From JABDOU01 sp041609995 (GTDB lineage Bacteria > Actinomycetota > Acidimicrobiia > Spongiisociales > SHLN01), in contig JBFIPU010000047.1 of the NCBI GenBank assembly GCA_041609995.1, positions 1 to 18,897 of the forward strand: a stretch of DNA of 18,897 nt, given 5' to 3'. The position numbers were made by a program, and so were the translations under genes. A model generated the notes under the pieces. That model searched no databases, had not been told where the DNA came from, and saw nothing but the letters and a program-made list of their open reading frames with translations. How positions within the stretch are numbered: the stretch's first letter is position 1; each line of letters begins with the position of its first letter. Shown piece by piece: positions 6,731 through 13,066 of the stretch.

Positions 6731-7879
6731 ATGAATACCGAGAGCATCAAGCGGGTCGGTACGGTGGCTTGGCAGCTCCTGGGGATCTTTGCGTTTCTGG
6801 GGGTATTGATCTGGGCGGGCTCCCATGTGGCGATCATCTTTCCGCCCCTGGTCTTTGCTGGAGCCCTGATCTACATCATCAACCCATTTGTCGATCGCTT
6901 CGAACGATGGGGACTGCACAGGCTGCTCGGGTCGTGCTTGTCGTATCTGCTGGTCGGGGCGGTGTTCACGGTTGCGGGCATGCTCGTCATCCCGATTGTC
7001 GCCGACCAGGGCAGTCAGTTCGTCGATCGTTTTCCCATGATCGTCGAGGACGCCAGCGTCGTTCTGGAGGATCTCGCGAGCCAACTGCCAGGCGACCTGG
7101 CGTTGCCGACTCCAGAAGAGGTCGGCGAATGGCTCAGCAGTTCTGAGAACGCTGGGCTGATCGGAGAGCAGGTCGGACGTCTCGGTGAACTGACCCTCAG
7201 CGTCTTCGAATGGCTGGTCATCATTCTGTTGGTGCCGGTGCTGGCGCTGTACATTCTGTCGGATCTCCCCCAGTCACGCGAGGCCCTGAGAAGCCTGGTG
7301 CCGGAGGAGTGGCGTGGCGAAGCGCTGTTCTTGGGCCACGAGGTCAACGCCGTGGTCGGGGGTTTCGTTCGCGGCCAGCTGCTCGTGGCGTTGATCGTCG
7401 GTATCGCAATGAGCCTCGGATTTCTGGCGATCGATCTCCCCTTCTGGCTGATCATTGGCCTGCTGAGCGGGATTCTCAATGTGATCCCATTCGTGGGTCC
7501 CTGGGTGGGGGGCCTGCTCGGGGGCTTGGCCGGATTGTCGTCGGGAGACCCGTCCAAAGCGCTGTGGGCCGGGCTCATCGCCATCGTCGTACAGCAACTC
7601 GACAATCATGTCGTGAGCCCGCTCGTCATGCGCGTCACAGTTCGGCTGCATCCGGTCGTGGTGATCGTCGCGTTGTTGGCGGGAGGGCAACTCGCCGGCC
7701 TGCTGGGGGTGCTGTTGGCGGTCCCGACGGTGGCGGTGCTCAAGGTGTTGATGGGGCATTGGTGGCGCACCCGCATGCTCGGCCAGTCTTGGGAGGAGGC
7801 GCAGGAAGCAATCATGTCTGTTCCCACGTCGCCGGTCGCCGACCGCATCAAGGCACGGGTTGTCGAAGACGACGACTGA
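6731..7879 (+). CDS. AI-2E family transporter (PerM/YdiK-like permease)
   Basis: The 382-residue integral membrane protein has about eight hydrophobic segments. The family fold is visible: paired N-terminal helices with VFAGALIYIINPFVDRFERWG, a long soluble loop around residues 100-155, then LVPVLALYILSD, FVRGQLLVALIVGI, LLSGILNVIPFVGPWVGG and LDNHVVSPLVMRVTVRLHPVVVIVALLAGG. Some members export autoinducer-2 or act as Na+(Li+)/H+ antiporters. The substrate here is not deducible, and no quorum-sensing gene is nearby. It is a stand-alone gene with its own promoter. Confidence 0.9.
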   Translation: MNTESIKRVGTVAWQLLGIFAFLGVLIWAGSHVAIIFPPLVFAGALIYIINPFVDRFERWGLHRLLGSCLSYLLVGAVFTVAGMLVIPIVADQGSQFVDRFPMIVEDASVVLEDLASQLPGDLALPTPEEVGEWLSSSENAGLIGEQVGRLGELTLSVFEWLVIILLVPVLALYILSDLPQSREALRSLVPEEWRGEALFLGHEVNAVVGGFVRGQLLVALIVGIAMSLGFLAIDLPFWLIIGLLSGILNVIPFVGPWVGGLLGGLAGLSSGDPSKALWAGLIAIVVQQLDNHVVSPLVMRVTVRLHPVVVIVALLAGGQLAGLLGVLLAVPTVAVLKVLMGHWWRTRMLGQSWEEAQEAIMSVPTSPVADRIKARVVEDDD

Positions 7880-7921
7880 CCGTTGGTGACCGATTGTCTC
7901 TCAGAACGCGAAATTCATACC

Positions 7922-7927
7922 TAATGT
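7922..7927 (+). promoter_or_regulatory. -10 element TAATGT for the CvpA-CAP gene
   Basis: TAATGT is followed by TGCGCG and then the GTG at 7934. The ATG inside the hexamer (7924) is out of frame. Confidence 0.55.
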
Positions 7928-7933
7928 TGCGCG

Positions 7934-8899
7934 GTGCTCAACATGGTGTTGGGCGCCGTATTCGCCCTGCTGGCTGTACGCGGATACTGGCGGGGCTTCG
8001 TGCGGGAGGCGATGGACCTGGCCGGCGCGCTCGCCGGTCTTCTGCTTGCATTTCGCTTTTCTTACCCGACCGGCGATGCACTGAGTTCGGTGCTGGGGGC
8101 CTCTCCCTGGGCGGCTCGACTCATTTCCGGCGGGCTCATTTTCGTAGGTGTAGGCGTGCTTGCCTCCCTGATCGCCGCCCGCCTCCAGAAACTCGTCGAC
8201 CTGCCCGGCCTCAGATTGAGCAACCGGCTGGCGGGTGCCGGTCTGGCCGTGGTGTGGGGCGGCATCCTGGCAACCATCCTGCTCTCGCTCGGTCTGCTGC
8301 TGCCGTTCAATGCCGTGGAGGAGTCGATTGACGGCTCGTCGGTGGCATCGGCTTTGGTCAGCACCGATGGTCCCACCCAACGCCTGCTGGCTGTCCTCTC
8401 CGATGACCGTGCCATCGAGCTGCTGCTGAACCTCCGTGAGGCGGTCGGAGCCGAGCGCGTCACGCTGCCGGCGAACGGTTCACACACGTTGCCTCCCGTT
8501 GGCCTCGATCAGGTCTCCTTCGATGCGCACGCCGCCCGTGAAGTGTTCCGGCGGTTGAACAACGATCGAGCCGAAGCCGGTTTGCCTCCTCTCTTGTGGT
8601 CCGCCGCGTTGGCCGAGGTCGGCCTGGGCCACGCCGAGGACATGTATGAGAGCGGGGTGCTCTCTCACACGTCGGCGGGAGGCGAGACGCTGGTCGACCG
8701 GGTTCGACTGGCCAAGGTCTCAGCGTCGGTGGTGGGAGAGAACTTCGCTCTGGCGTCGGACTCCGCCGATGTCCAGCGGGGCCTCATGGAGAGCCGGTCC
8801 CATCGCGACAACGTTCTGCACCCGGGATTCGACTCCGTGGGGGTGGGTGCCGTGAAAGGCCCGTATGGCCTGATGGTCGTTCAGGTATTCAGCGGCTAG
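7934..8899 (+). CDS. CvpA-like membrane domain fused to an extracytoplasmic CAP (SCP) domain
   Basis: Residues 1-125 have about four membrane segments (near 1-17, 26-43, 62-84 and 100-124) and look like the CvpA family, including GYWRGFVREAMDLAGALAGL. Residues 125-195 are a linker. Residues 198-321 form a CAP/cysteine-rich-secretory-protein-like domain: the FRRLNNDRAEAGLPPLLWSAAL opening, His233 (GHAEDM), His245 (SHTS), Glu269 (GENFA) and His290 in SHRDNVL, ending GFDSVGVGAV. It resembles mycobacterial MarP, which has a CvpA-like anchor on a protease, but here the outer domain is CAP. A role in the envelope is likely; the activity is unknown. The GTG start is chosen from the -10 spacing, and an ATG three codons later is possible. 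Its TAG stop shares CTAG with the opposite gene's stop. Confidence 0.88.
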   Translation: MLNMVLGAVFALLAVRGYWRGFVREAMDLAGALAGLLLAFRFSYPTGDALSSVLGASPWAARLISGGLIFVGVGVLASLIAARLQKLVDLPGLRLSNRLAGAGLAVVWGGILATILLSLGLLLPFNAVEESIDGSSVASALVSTDGPTQRLLAVLSDDRAIELLLNLREAVGAERVTLPANGSHTLPPVGLDQVSFDAHAAREVFRRLNNDRAEAGLPPLLWSAALAEVGLGHAEDMYESGVLSHTSAGGETLVDRVRLAKVSASVVGENFALASDSADVQRGLMESRSHRDNVLHPGFDSVGVGAVKGPYGLMVVQVFSG

Positions 8900-9606
8900 G
8901 CGGCCTTCGGGAGGTCGGGGGTTTCGCTGGCCAGGGCCGTTCGCTCCTCGAGATAGCCGAAGATGCCCCGCAGGAACCAGCCGCCCGCCAGTGAGACGAT
9001 GACCACGAGCAGAATCCAATAGGGGAATGACGCGCCCGGGTCGGTGCTGGCCAGCAAGGCCCGGTCGTCCGACATACCGAGGCTCCACTCGACGGTCTTG
9101 TTGTTCACAGTCCGGTCCCCGTTGCTGCTGATCAGCTCTCCCGGGAGGTCGAGCGCCAGGACCACCTGCACGTCGGCATTGATCTCGGAAGGGTCGACGC
9201 CTCGCAGGACCTCGGCAATTTCCTCGCCGGTGGCGAAGGCGTTGAAATCGGCGGTGAAGCTGTTCTGATCGTCTAGCACGATTGACACGTCTTCAAACGA
9301 CGGCGACAAGTTCTCGATGAGCTCGGCGAGTTCCTCCGGGGTACGAGTGACGCCTCGCAGCTGCCAGGAGAGGTCGGTCGAATCGACCAGGGTGAGGGCG
9401 GGAATGTCCAGAGCCCGGCGCCTGATCTCCAGGTCGAGGTCGCGACCGGTCAACGCGTAGTTCGACGCGAATTCCTCGTCGGCCTCAACCACGATGTCGA
9501 TGAGTCCGATTCCGTCGTCGGTGATCCGCGCAGAAATGTTGGTGTCGATTCGACATCCCGCCAGCACCATGCAGGCGAGCATGAGCAGTATGTGTCTGCG
9601 GTGCAC
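8896..9606 (-). CDS. LppM-like lipoprotein with C-terminal membrane anchor
   Basis: The 236-residue product begins with a short lipoprotein signal (MHRRHILLMLACMVLAGC, lipobox LAGC, lipidated Cys18). A beta-rich domain follows (INISARI-type start with DDGIGLIDIVVEADEEF, and EWSLGM near the end). A membrane helix lies near residues 194-216 (FPYWILLVVIVSLAGGWFLRG), with a short tail probably inside the cell. The domain layout matches the LppM family known from Mycobacterium. The product would be attached at both ends. The GTG at 9606 is chosen because the signal peptide starts there; longer in-frame starts add a low-complexity arginine-rich stretch. No clear TANNNT lies at the usual distance. 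The function of the family is poorly defined. Confidence 0.78.
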   Translation of the reverse strand: MHRRHILLMLACMVLAGCRIDTNISARITDDGIGLIDIVVEADEEFASNYALTGRDLDLEIRRRALDIPALTLVDSTDLSWQLRGVTRTPEELAELIENLSPSFEDVSIVLDDQNSFTADFNAFATGEEIAEVLRGVDPSEINADVQVVLALDLPGELISSNGDRTVNNKTVEWSLGMSDDRALLASTDPGASFPYWILLVVIVSLAGGWFLRGIFGYLEERTALASETPDLPKAA

Positions 9607-9645
9607 GGCACCCCGTTTGGTAGATCGTCCCGTAGAGCATCGTCG

Positions 9646-9651
9646 TAGATT
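9646..9651 (+). promoter_or_regulatory. -10 element TAGATT for the pseudo-receiver-like gene
   Basis: TAGATT precedes the GTG at 9657 by five bases and the ATG at 9660 by eight, so either start would be leaderless or nearly so. Confidence 0.5.
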
Positions 9652-9656
9652 GGCCG

Positions 9657-10394
9657 GTGATGAAGCGTTTTGATGAGGCCGGACAGCGGCTGGCAACCCT
9701 GATGGTGGAGGCGTTCCGGCCTTACGTCGAACGCCGCCTGGTAGAGCACGGCTACCCACCGGTGCCTACGGAACGGGTCGAAGAAGCAGTGACCAAATTG
9801 GGCGAGGCGCTCAATTCGCTTCTGTCGCAGCCCGCCACCCAGCAGCGGCAAGGCCCCCTCCAGCTCTTCCAGGCCGCGCTGGCGGGACCGAATGAAGCTC
9901 TCCGGGAGGCAGGCGTACCGGTGCCAACCCGGGACGAAGGAGCAATCAGGGCATTGCCGGGGGACCTATACGATCTCGCCCCCGCCTCGTCCGCCGCTCT
10001 GGGAGACGAGGTGTGGGAAGCTCACCTCGCCTGGGGAGCGGCCAAGGCCCAGGCCATGCGGTCTCGGTCGGTCGTGATGCTCACCTCGAACCTGATGGAC
10101 CGGTCGCGAGTCGAGGCCATCGCCACAGCACACGGTCTTGTCCTTGAACCGGTCTCCGATGCGGAGGAGCTTGAGCGATCGCTCGGTCGATCTCCTGTGC
10201 AGGTACTGATCGACCTGGCCCATCCCGACGCCGAGCAGGCCATTTCCGCTGCCGCCGATTACCGGGTTGTCGCATTCGGCCCACATGTTGATGCGGACGC
10301 CATGACTCGCGCTCGGATGCTGGGCGCCGATCAAGTGATGTCCCGGTCGGCGTTCTTCCGTCAGTCTGACTCGGTCATCGCCGGCTCGATCTGA
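9657..10394 (+). CDS. Uncharacterised protein with helical N-terminus and receiver-like C-terminal domain
   Basis: I do not recognise this 245-residue protein. Residues 1-75 are helical (VEAFRPYVERRLVEHGYPPVPTERV is not followed by any known motif), followed by a linker with LPGDLYDLAPASSAALGDEVWEAHLAWGAAKA (split here only for description). Residues about 135-240 alternate strands and helices like a Rossmann or response-regulator receiver fold: SVVMLTSNLMDRSRV, PVQVLIDLAHP (an Asp at the strand end), YRVVAFGPHVDADAM and GADQVMSRSAF. It lacks a complete receiver acidic pocket, so a pseudo-receiver is an inference. GTG (9657) and ATG (9660) are adjacent possible starts. Its last 34 bp overlap the 3' end of plsC on the other strand. 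Confidence 0.75.
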   Translation: MMKRFDEAGQRLATLMVEAFRPYVERRLVEHGYPPVPTERVEEAVTKLGEALNSLLSQPATQQRQGPLQLFQAALAGPNEALREAGVPVPTRDEGAIRALPGDLYDLAPASSAALGDEVWEAHLAWGAAKAQAMRSRSVVMLTSNLMDRSRVEAIATAHGLVLEPVSDAEELERSLGRSPVQVLIDLAHPDAEQAISAAADYRVVAFGPHVDADAMTRARMLGADQVMSRSAFFRQSDSVIAGSI

Positions 10395-11131
10395 CGCCAC
10401 TCGTCGAGCTTGGCACGCATCCACGTTTCGGCTTGATTGATGAGGACCAGCTCGTCCTCGGGCTCTCGCTGGATTGGTGCACCCAGGGCGATCCTGACCG
10501 TCGTGCCGAAGGGCACCGGGGTGAAGTTGTTGCGTCCCAGTTTCCAGGTGCCGTCGATCGCAGCCGGCAGGACCGGTACGTTCGGCGCCGCGCGCAGGAG
10601 GGCCTTGGCACCGGCGACCCGATACGGGGCAGGGTTGCCATCGCGGGCCCGCGTGCCTTCGGGAAAGATCAGCGCTGCCACCTCGTCCGATTCCGTTCGG
10701 CGGCCCAGCTCTGTGATGGCGGCCACCGCCTGGCGCCGGTCCGAGCGATCGATGAGTGCGTTGCCGCCGTACTTCAGGTTGTAAGAGATGCTGGGAATGA
10801 AGCCCCCCAGCTCGATCTTGGCCACGTATTTGACGAAGTTCCCGTACAGCTCGGAACCGAAGATCGGTATGTCGAACATGTTCTGGTGGTTGCTCAAGAT
10901 CAGATATGGCTTTCCCGGTTGGATCCCGGGATCTCGCTCTACCTCCAACCGGGTTCCACAAATCCGGATGGCACGTACCAGTGATCTCTGCAGGCTCGAG
11001 ACCACGGTCGCCATGGCGCGAGGTCCCAAGCGTCGCCCCACCCGCATCGCAAGGTCGTATACGGCCAGAATCAGACCGAAGGCGACGAAGAAGGGGATCG
11101 TGAATGCCCAGTCTCTGATGGTTCGCAACAT
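10361..11131 (-). CDS. plsC: 1-acyl-sn-glycerol-3-phosphate acyltransferase
   Basis: PlsC acylates lysophosphatidic acid to phosphatidic acid at the membrane. The 256-residue product has an N-terminal hydrophobic segment (about residues 8-27), the catalytic HX4D motif (His82 to Asp87, SNHQNMFD), the glycerol-phosphate-binding FPEGTR at 156-161, and a later VLPAAIDGTW block. It probably works with PlsY, encoded at 17615. The ATG at 11131 lies one base after the 3' end of tRNA-Arg on the same strand, so no independent leader or ribosome-binding site is possible for this start. The 3' end overlaps the neighbouring convergent gene by 34 bp. Confidence 0.93.
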   Translation of the reverse strand: MLRTIRDWAFTIPFFVAFGLILAVYDLAMRVGRRLGPRAMATVVSSLQRSLVRAIRICGTRLEVERDPGIQPGKPYLILSNHQNMFDIPIFGSELYGNFVKYVAKIELGGFIPSISYNLKYGGNALIDRSDRRQAVAAITELGRRTESDEVAALIFPEGTRARDGNPAPYRVAGAKALLRAAPNVPVLPAAIDGTWKLGRNNFTPVPFGTTVRIALGAPIQREPEDELVLINQAETWMRAKLDEWRQIEPAMTESD

Positions 11132-11132
11132 G

Positions 11133-11205
11133 CGCCCTCGGTAGGACTCGAACCTACGACACCCGGTTTAGGAAACCAGTGCTCTATCCCCTGAGCTACG
11201 AGGGC
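11133..11205 (-). tRNA. tRNA-Arg (anticodon CCU)
   Basis: Read on the minus strand, the 73-nt cloverleaf has acceptor GCCCTCG / CGAGGGC with discriminator G and a D-arm opening TAGCTCAGGGG. The anticodon stem is CTGGT / ACCGG with loop TTCCTAA (anticodon CCT). The T-arm is GTAGG-TTCGAGT-CCTAC. CCA is not encoded. The plsC ATG follows after one base. A perfect 20-bp inverted repeat begins one base upstream of the 5' end, leaving no obvious promoter next to the gene. Confidence 0.96.
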
Positions 11206-11206
11206 G

Positions 11207-11250
11207 GGAACTCAGGAGGTGTTCCCGCCGGGGAACACCTCCTGAGTTCC
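11207..11250. repeat. Perfect 20-bp inverted repeat abutting tRNA-Arg
   Basis: GGAACTCAGGAGGTGTTCCC (11207-11226) is exactly complementary to 11231-11250, with a GCCG loop. It lacks a T-tract, so it is not a standard terminator for either strand. It could be a small palindromic element, a tRNA-leader structure, or an island edge. Confidence 0.9.
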
Positions 11251-11253
11251 TTG

Positions 11254-11288
11254 GAAGTACCACACCAGCGGAGCTGTTGTGGTACTTC
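11254..11288. repeat. Second hairpin: 11-bp perfect arms with inner 4-bp stem
   Basis: GAAGTACCACA (11254-11264) pairs exactly with 11278-11288. Inside it CAGC (11266-11269) pairs with GCTG (11273-11276) around a GGA loop, leaving one C-T mismatch. It starts three bases after the first inverted repeat. Confidence 0.88.
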
Positions 11289-11541
11289 TGGGATGGTGGG
11301 TGTGGGCGGGTGTCGTTCCTGGGTTCGTGGCGGGCTCATGTTATCGAGGGTGGGGCGGTGGTCTGGTTCCCGGTTCGAGTCCTACCTTCGGTAGTGCTCG
11401 GGGTCAATGAGTCTTCGCTTCGCGCCAGACTTCGATTTTGGAGCGTTGCTCGCTCATTGATCCGTCCTCTGACGGAAACCTACGGACGAGGCCGTGTATG
11501 CCGGCGCCGCCTTCGCTCAGGGGTGCAAGTCACCGGGCCCG
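11289..11541. other. Gene-free stretch with one copy of the T-arm repeat
   Basis: No convincing gene is present. It holds the 26-bp direct repeat at 11372-11397 and a 17-codon mini-ORF (11407-11460, ending ALLAH) with no recognised homology. The long plus-strand frame starting at 11494 is antisense to the oxidoreductase and is discarded. Confidence 0.7.
11372..11397 (+). repeat. Direct repeat copy A (tRNA T-arm-like, candidate attachment core)
   Basis: These 26 bases are identical to 13858-13883. The first 15 (GGTTCGAGTCCTACC) equal the T-arm of the adjacent tRNA-Arg in inverted orientation (11140-11154, minus strand). The remainder forms a CTACC-TTC-GGTAG mini-hairpin. The identity extends weakly into CGGG. 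No acceptor or anticodon arms surround it. Confidence 0.85.
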
Positions 11542-12531
11542 TCATGGCAGCACGACGAGCTTTCCGGTTGCTCGCCCGGCTTCCATGTCGGCGTGGGCTT
11601 CAGTGATCTCCTCCAGACGGTAGGTGCGGTGGATCGGCACGCTGGCCCGACCGGCCGACGCGTCGTCGAGGAATTCCTGCAGTACGGAGGGCGGCAGGTC
11701 GGTCGCGTCGCCGCTGTAGGCGGTGAGCCGCACCCCGCGCGGAAGGTACTCGATGGGGTAGAAGTCGCGCACCGTCCACTGGTTCGACAACATCCCCGTG
11801 AAGCACACCACGCCATGCACCCGGGTCGCTCGAAGCGTGTCGGGCAGGGTGGGCGTACCGACGAGCTCAAGCGCCGTGTCGACCCCGTCGGGGATGAGGC
11901 TACGGACCTGGGCGGCGACATCACCGTCGTCCACCAGCGGGTGCTGCACCCCGACCTCGCGAAGAACGTCGGCGCGGTCTGGGTTGCGGGTGGTCGACAG
12001 CACCGTCATGTCGAGACGGCGGGCGAGCACGGCGGTCGCCATGCCCACCGACGAGGTGCCACCTCGGATCAGAATCGACTGCCCGGGTTGGGCGTCGAGG
12101 CCGACGGTCAGCGAGCCGTAAGAGGTCTGCAGCATCTCGGGCACGGCGCCGAGGGTGGCCCAGTCGAGGCCGCTCGTGAACGCAATGGTTTGGGCCACCG
12201 GCACGCAGGTGTACTCGGCGTATCCACCGTCGAAGGTGCGGCCCATGCCGCCCATCATGGCTGCGACCTGCGTGCCGCGCTGGAGCTCATCACCCGGGCA
12301 GTCCACGACCACCCCCGTTGCCTCGATTCCAGGCACCCGCGGGAAGACGACACCGTCGGCGAGCCCGAGCCGCGTGTGCAACTCGGACCGATTGAGTCCG
12401 AACGCCTCGACTTTGATCAGCACCTGGCCTGGCTTGGGCACGGGTACGGGGACGTCGCGAATCTGCAGCGCCTCGGGCGGACCGGGCGCGTCCAGTACGA
12501 CGGCCCGCATCGAGGGCGGGGTCTCTGCCAT
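11542..12531 (-). CDS. Zinc-independent MDR-family NAD(P)H:quinone oxidoreductase
   Basis: This 329-residue protein belongs to the medium-chain dehydrogenase/reductase superfamily, quinone-reductase branch. An N-terminal GroES-like domain (MRAVVLDAPGPPEALQI, GLNRSELHTR, PGIEATGVV) is followed by a Rossmann domain with the NADPH loop GGTSSVG at residues 157-163. The catalytic and structural zinc cysteines of alcohol dehydrogenases are absent. Such enzymes reduce quinones or enals; the actual substrate is not readable. Its ATG overlaps the marR-type stop in TGATG, so the two form a translationally coupled operon, probably autoregulated from the twin palindromes at 13001-13045. Confidence 0.92.
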   Translation of the reverse strand: MAETPPSMRAVVLDAPGPPEALQIRDVPVPVPKPGQVLIKVEAFGLNRSELHTRLGLADGVVFPRVPGIEATGVVVDCPGDELQRGTQVAAMMGGMGRTFDGGYAEYTCVPVAQTIAFTSGLDWATLGAVPEMLQTSYGSLTVGLDAQPGQSILIRGGTSSVGMATAVLARRLDMTVLSTTRNPDRADVLREVGVQHPLVDDGDVAAQVRSLIPDGVDTALELVGTPTLPDTLRATRVHGVVCFTGMLSNQWTVRDFYPIEYLPRGVRLTAYSGDATDLPPSVLQEFLDDASAGRASVPIHRTYRLEEITEAHADMEAGRATGKLVVLP

Positions 12532-13007
12532 CAGGTGCTCCCGCGTTGGGCGGCGATGTGGTGTCGCACGTCTCGCAAGGTCGACGCGAATGAACCGAGG
12601 CGCCCGGGTGTGAGCGCGGCGCCGAGCAGGGACTCGAGTTCGTCCTCGAACGAACCCTGGGTGGCGTCGAGACGGTCGCGTCCGGCGCGGGTGAGGGCCA
12701 GGACCGACGATCGGGCGTCGTCGGGGTTCGGGGCACGGCTACACAAGCCGGCCCGCTCGATGCGATCGACCAGTTTGCTAGTACCGCCCACCGTGATTGA
12801 TAGCGCCTTGGCGATGTCGGCAACTCGGCAGTGGGGAACCCGATCGATGACCTGGAGCGGCTCGAACCACGACAGCGGCAAGCCGTGATCGCGACGGAGT
12901 CGGCGGTCGATCAGATCCCACAGTTCGGTCTCCAACCTGACCAGATCACTGAACAAGGAGGCCAGCTGTACCTCACAAGATGATGCGGACGGAAGTTTCG
13001 ATTCCAT
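12531..13007 (-). CDS. MarR-family transcriptional regulator
   Basis: The 158-residue product has the MarR winged-helix fold: RRDHGLPLSWFEPLQVI, the recognition region VADIAKALSITVGGTSKLVDRIERAGL (about residues 62-88), the wing NPDDARSSVLALT (94-106), and flanking dimerisation helices. MarR proteins usually repress neighbouring genes and release DNA on binding aromatic or oxidising ligands. I prefer the ATG at 13007: a TAGGAT -10 lies seven bases upstream and AGGA about eight. A longer start at 13040 would place both operators inside or at the start of the gene. The start codon itself lies within one palindrome, so repression would block transcription initiation. The stop overlaps the oxidoreductase start. 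Confidence 0.9.
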   Translation of the reverse strand: MESKLPSASSCEVQLASLFSDLVRLETELWDLIDRRLRRDHGLPLSWFEPLQVIDRVPHCRVADIAKALSITVGGTSKLVDRIERAGLCSRAPNPDDARSSVLALTRAGRDRLDATQGSFEDELESLLGAALTPGRLGSFASTLRDVRHHIAAQRGST

Positions 13008-13012
13008 GGAAT
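13001..13012. promoter_or_regulatory. Palindromic operator 1 (ATTCCATGGAAT)
   Basis: A perfect 12-bp palindrome covers the marR-type start codon and lies just downstream of its -10. An identical copy lies 33 bp away, about three helical turns, consistent with two regulator dimers on one face of the DNA. Confidence 0.75.
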
Positions 13013-13014
13013 GA

Positions 13015-13020
13015 ATCCTA
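13015..13020 (-). promoter_or_regulatory. -10 element TAGGAT for the marR-type operon
   Basis: Minus-strand TAGGAT lies seven bases before the ATG at 13007, so transcription would begin within operator 1. Confidence 0.55.
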
Positions 13021-13033
13021 GCCGGAACGTTAC

Positions 13034-13045
13034 ATTCCATGGAAT
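13034..13045. promoter_or_regulatory. Palindromic operator 2 (ATTCCATGGAAT)
   Basis: Identical to operator 1. It ends one base before TACTGT, the likely -10 of the rightward gene, so a bound dimer would occupy the spacer of that promoter. Confidence 0.75.
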
Positions 13046-13046
13046 C

Positions 13047-13052
13047 TACTGT
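13047..13052 (+). promoter_or_regulatory. -10 element TACTGT for the SnoaL-like gene
   Basis: TACTGT lies 14 bases before the ATG at 13067, leaving room for a short leader with AAAGGG. This makes it one of the few leadered units here. Confidence 0.5.
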
Positions 13053-13066
13053 GAAAGGGCATCACC

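Noticed and set aside
7210..8331. 373-codon plus-strand frame spanning the AI-2E and CvpA-CAP genes
   Set aside because: It is rich in Arg/Gly/Ala and overlaps two well-supported genes in another frame, so it is a shadow frame.
9607..9759. Longer start of the LppM-like lipoprotein
   Set aside because: It would bury the lipoprotein signal peptide 50 residues inside the protein and overlap the divergent gene and its promoter.
11350..11400. A further tRNA gene suggested by the T-loop sequence GGTTCGAGTCC
   Set aside because: No acceptor, D or anticodon arm can be paired around it, and its T-stem is not complementary. The same holds at 13858.
11494..12888. 464-codon plus-strand frame across the oxidoreductase and MarR genes
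   Set aside because: Both genes on the other strand have clear family motifs, an operon overlap and an operator. This frame has low-complexity Arg/Gly/His composition and no motif.
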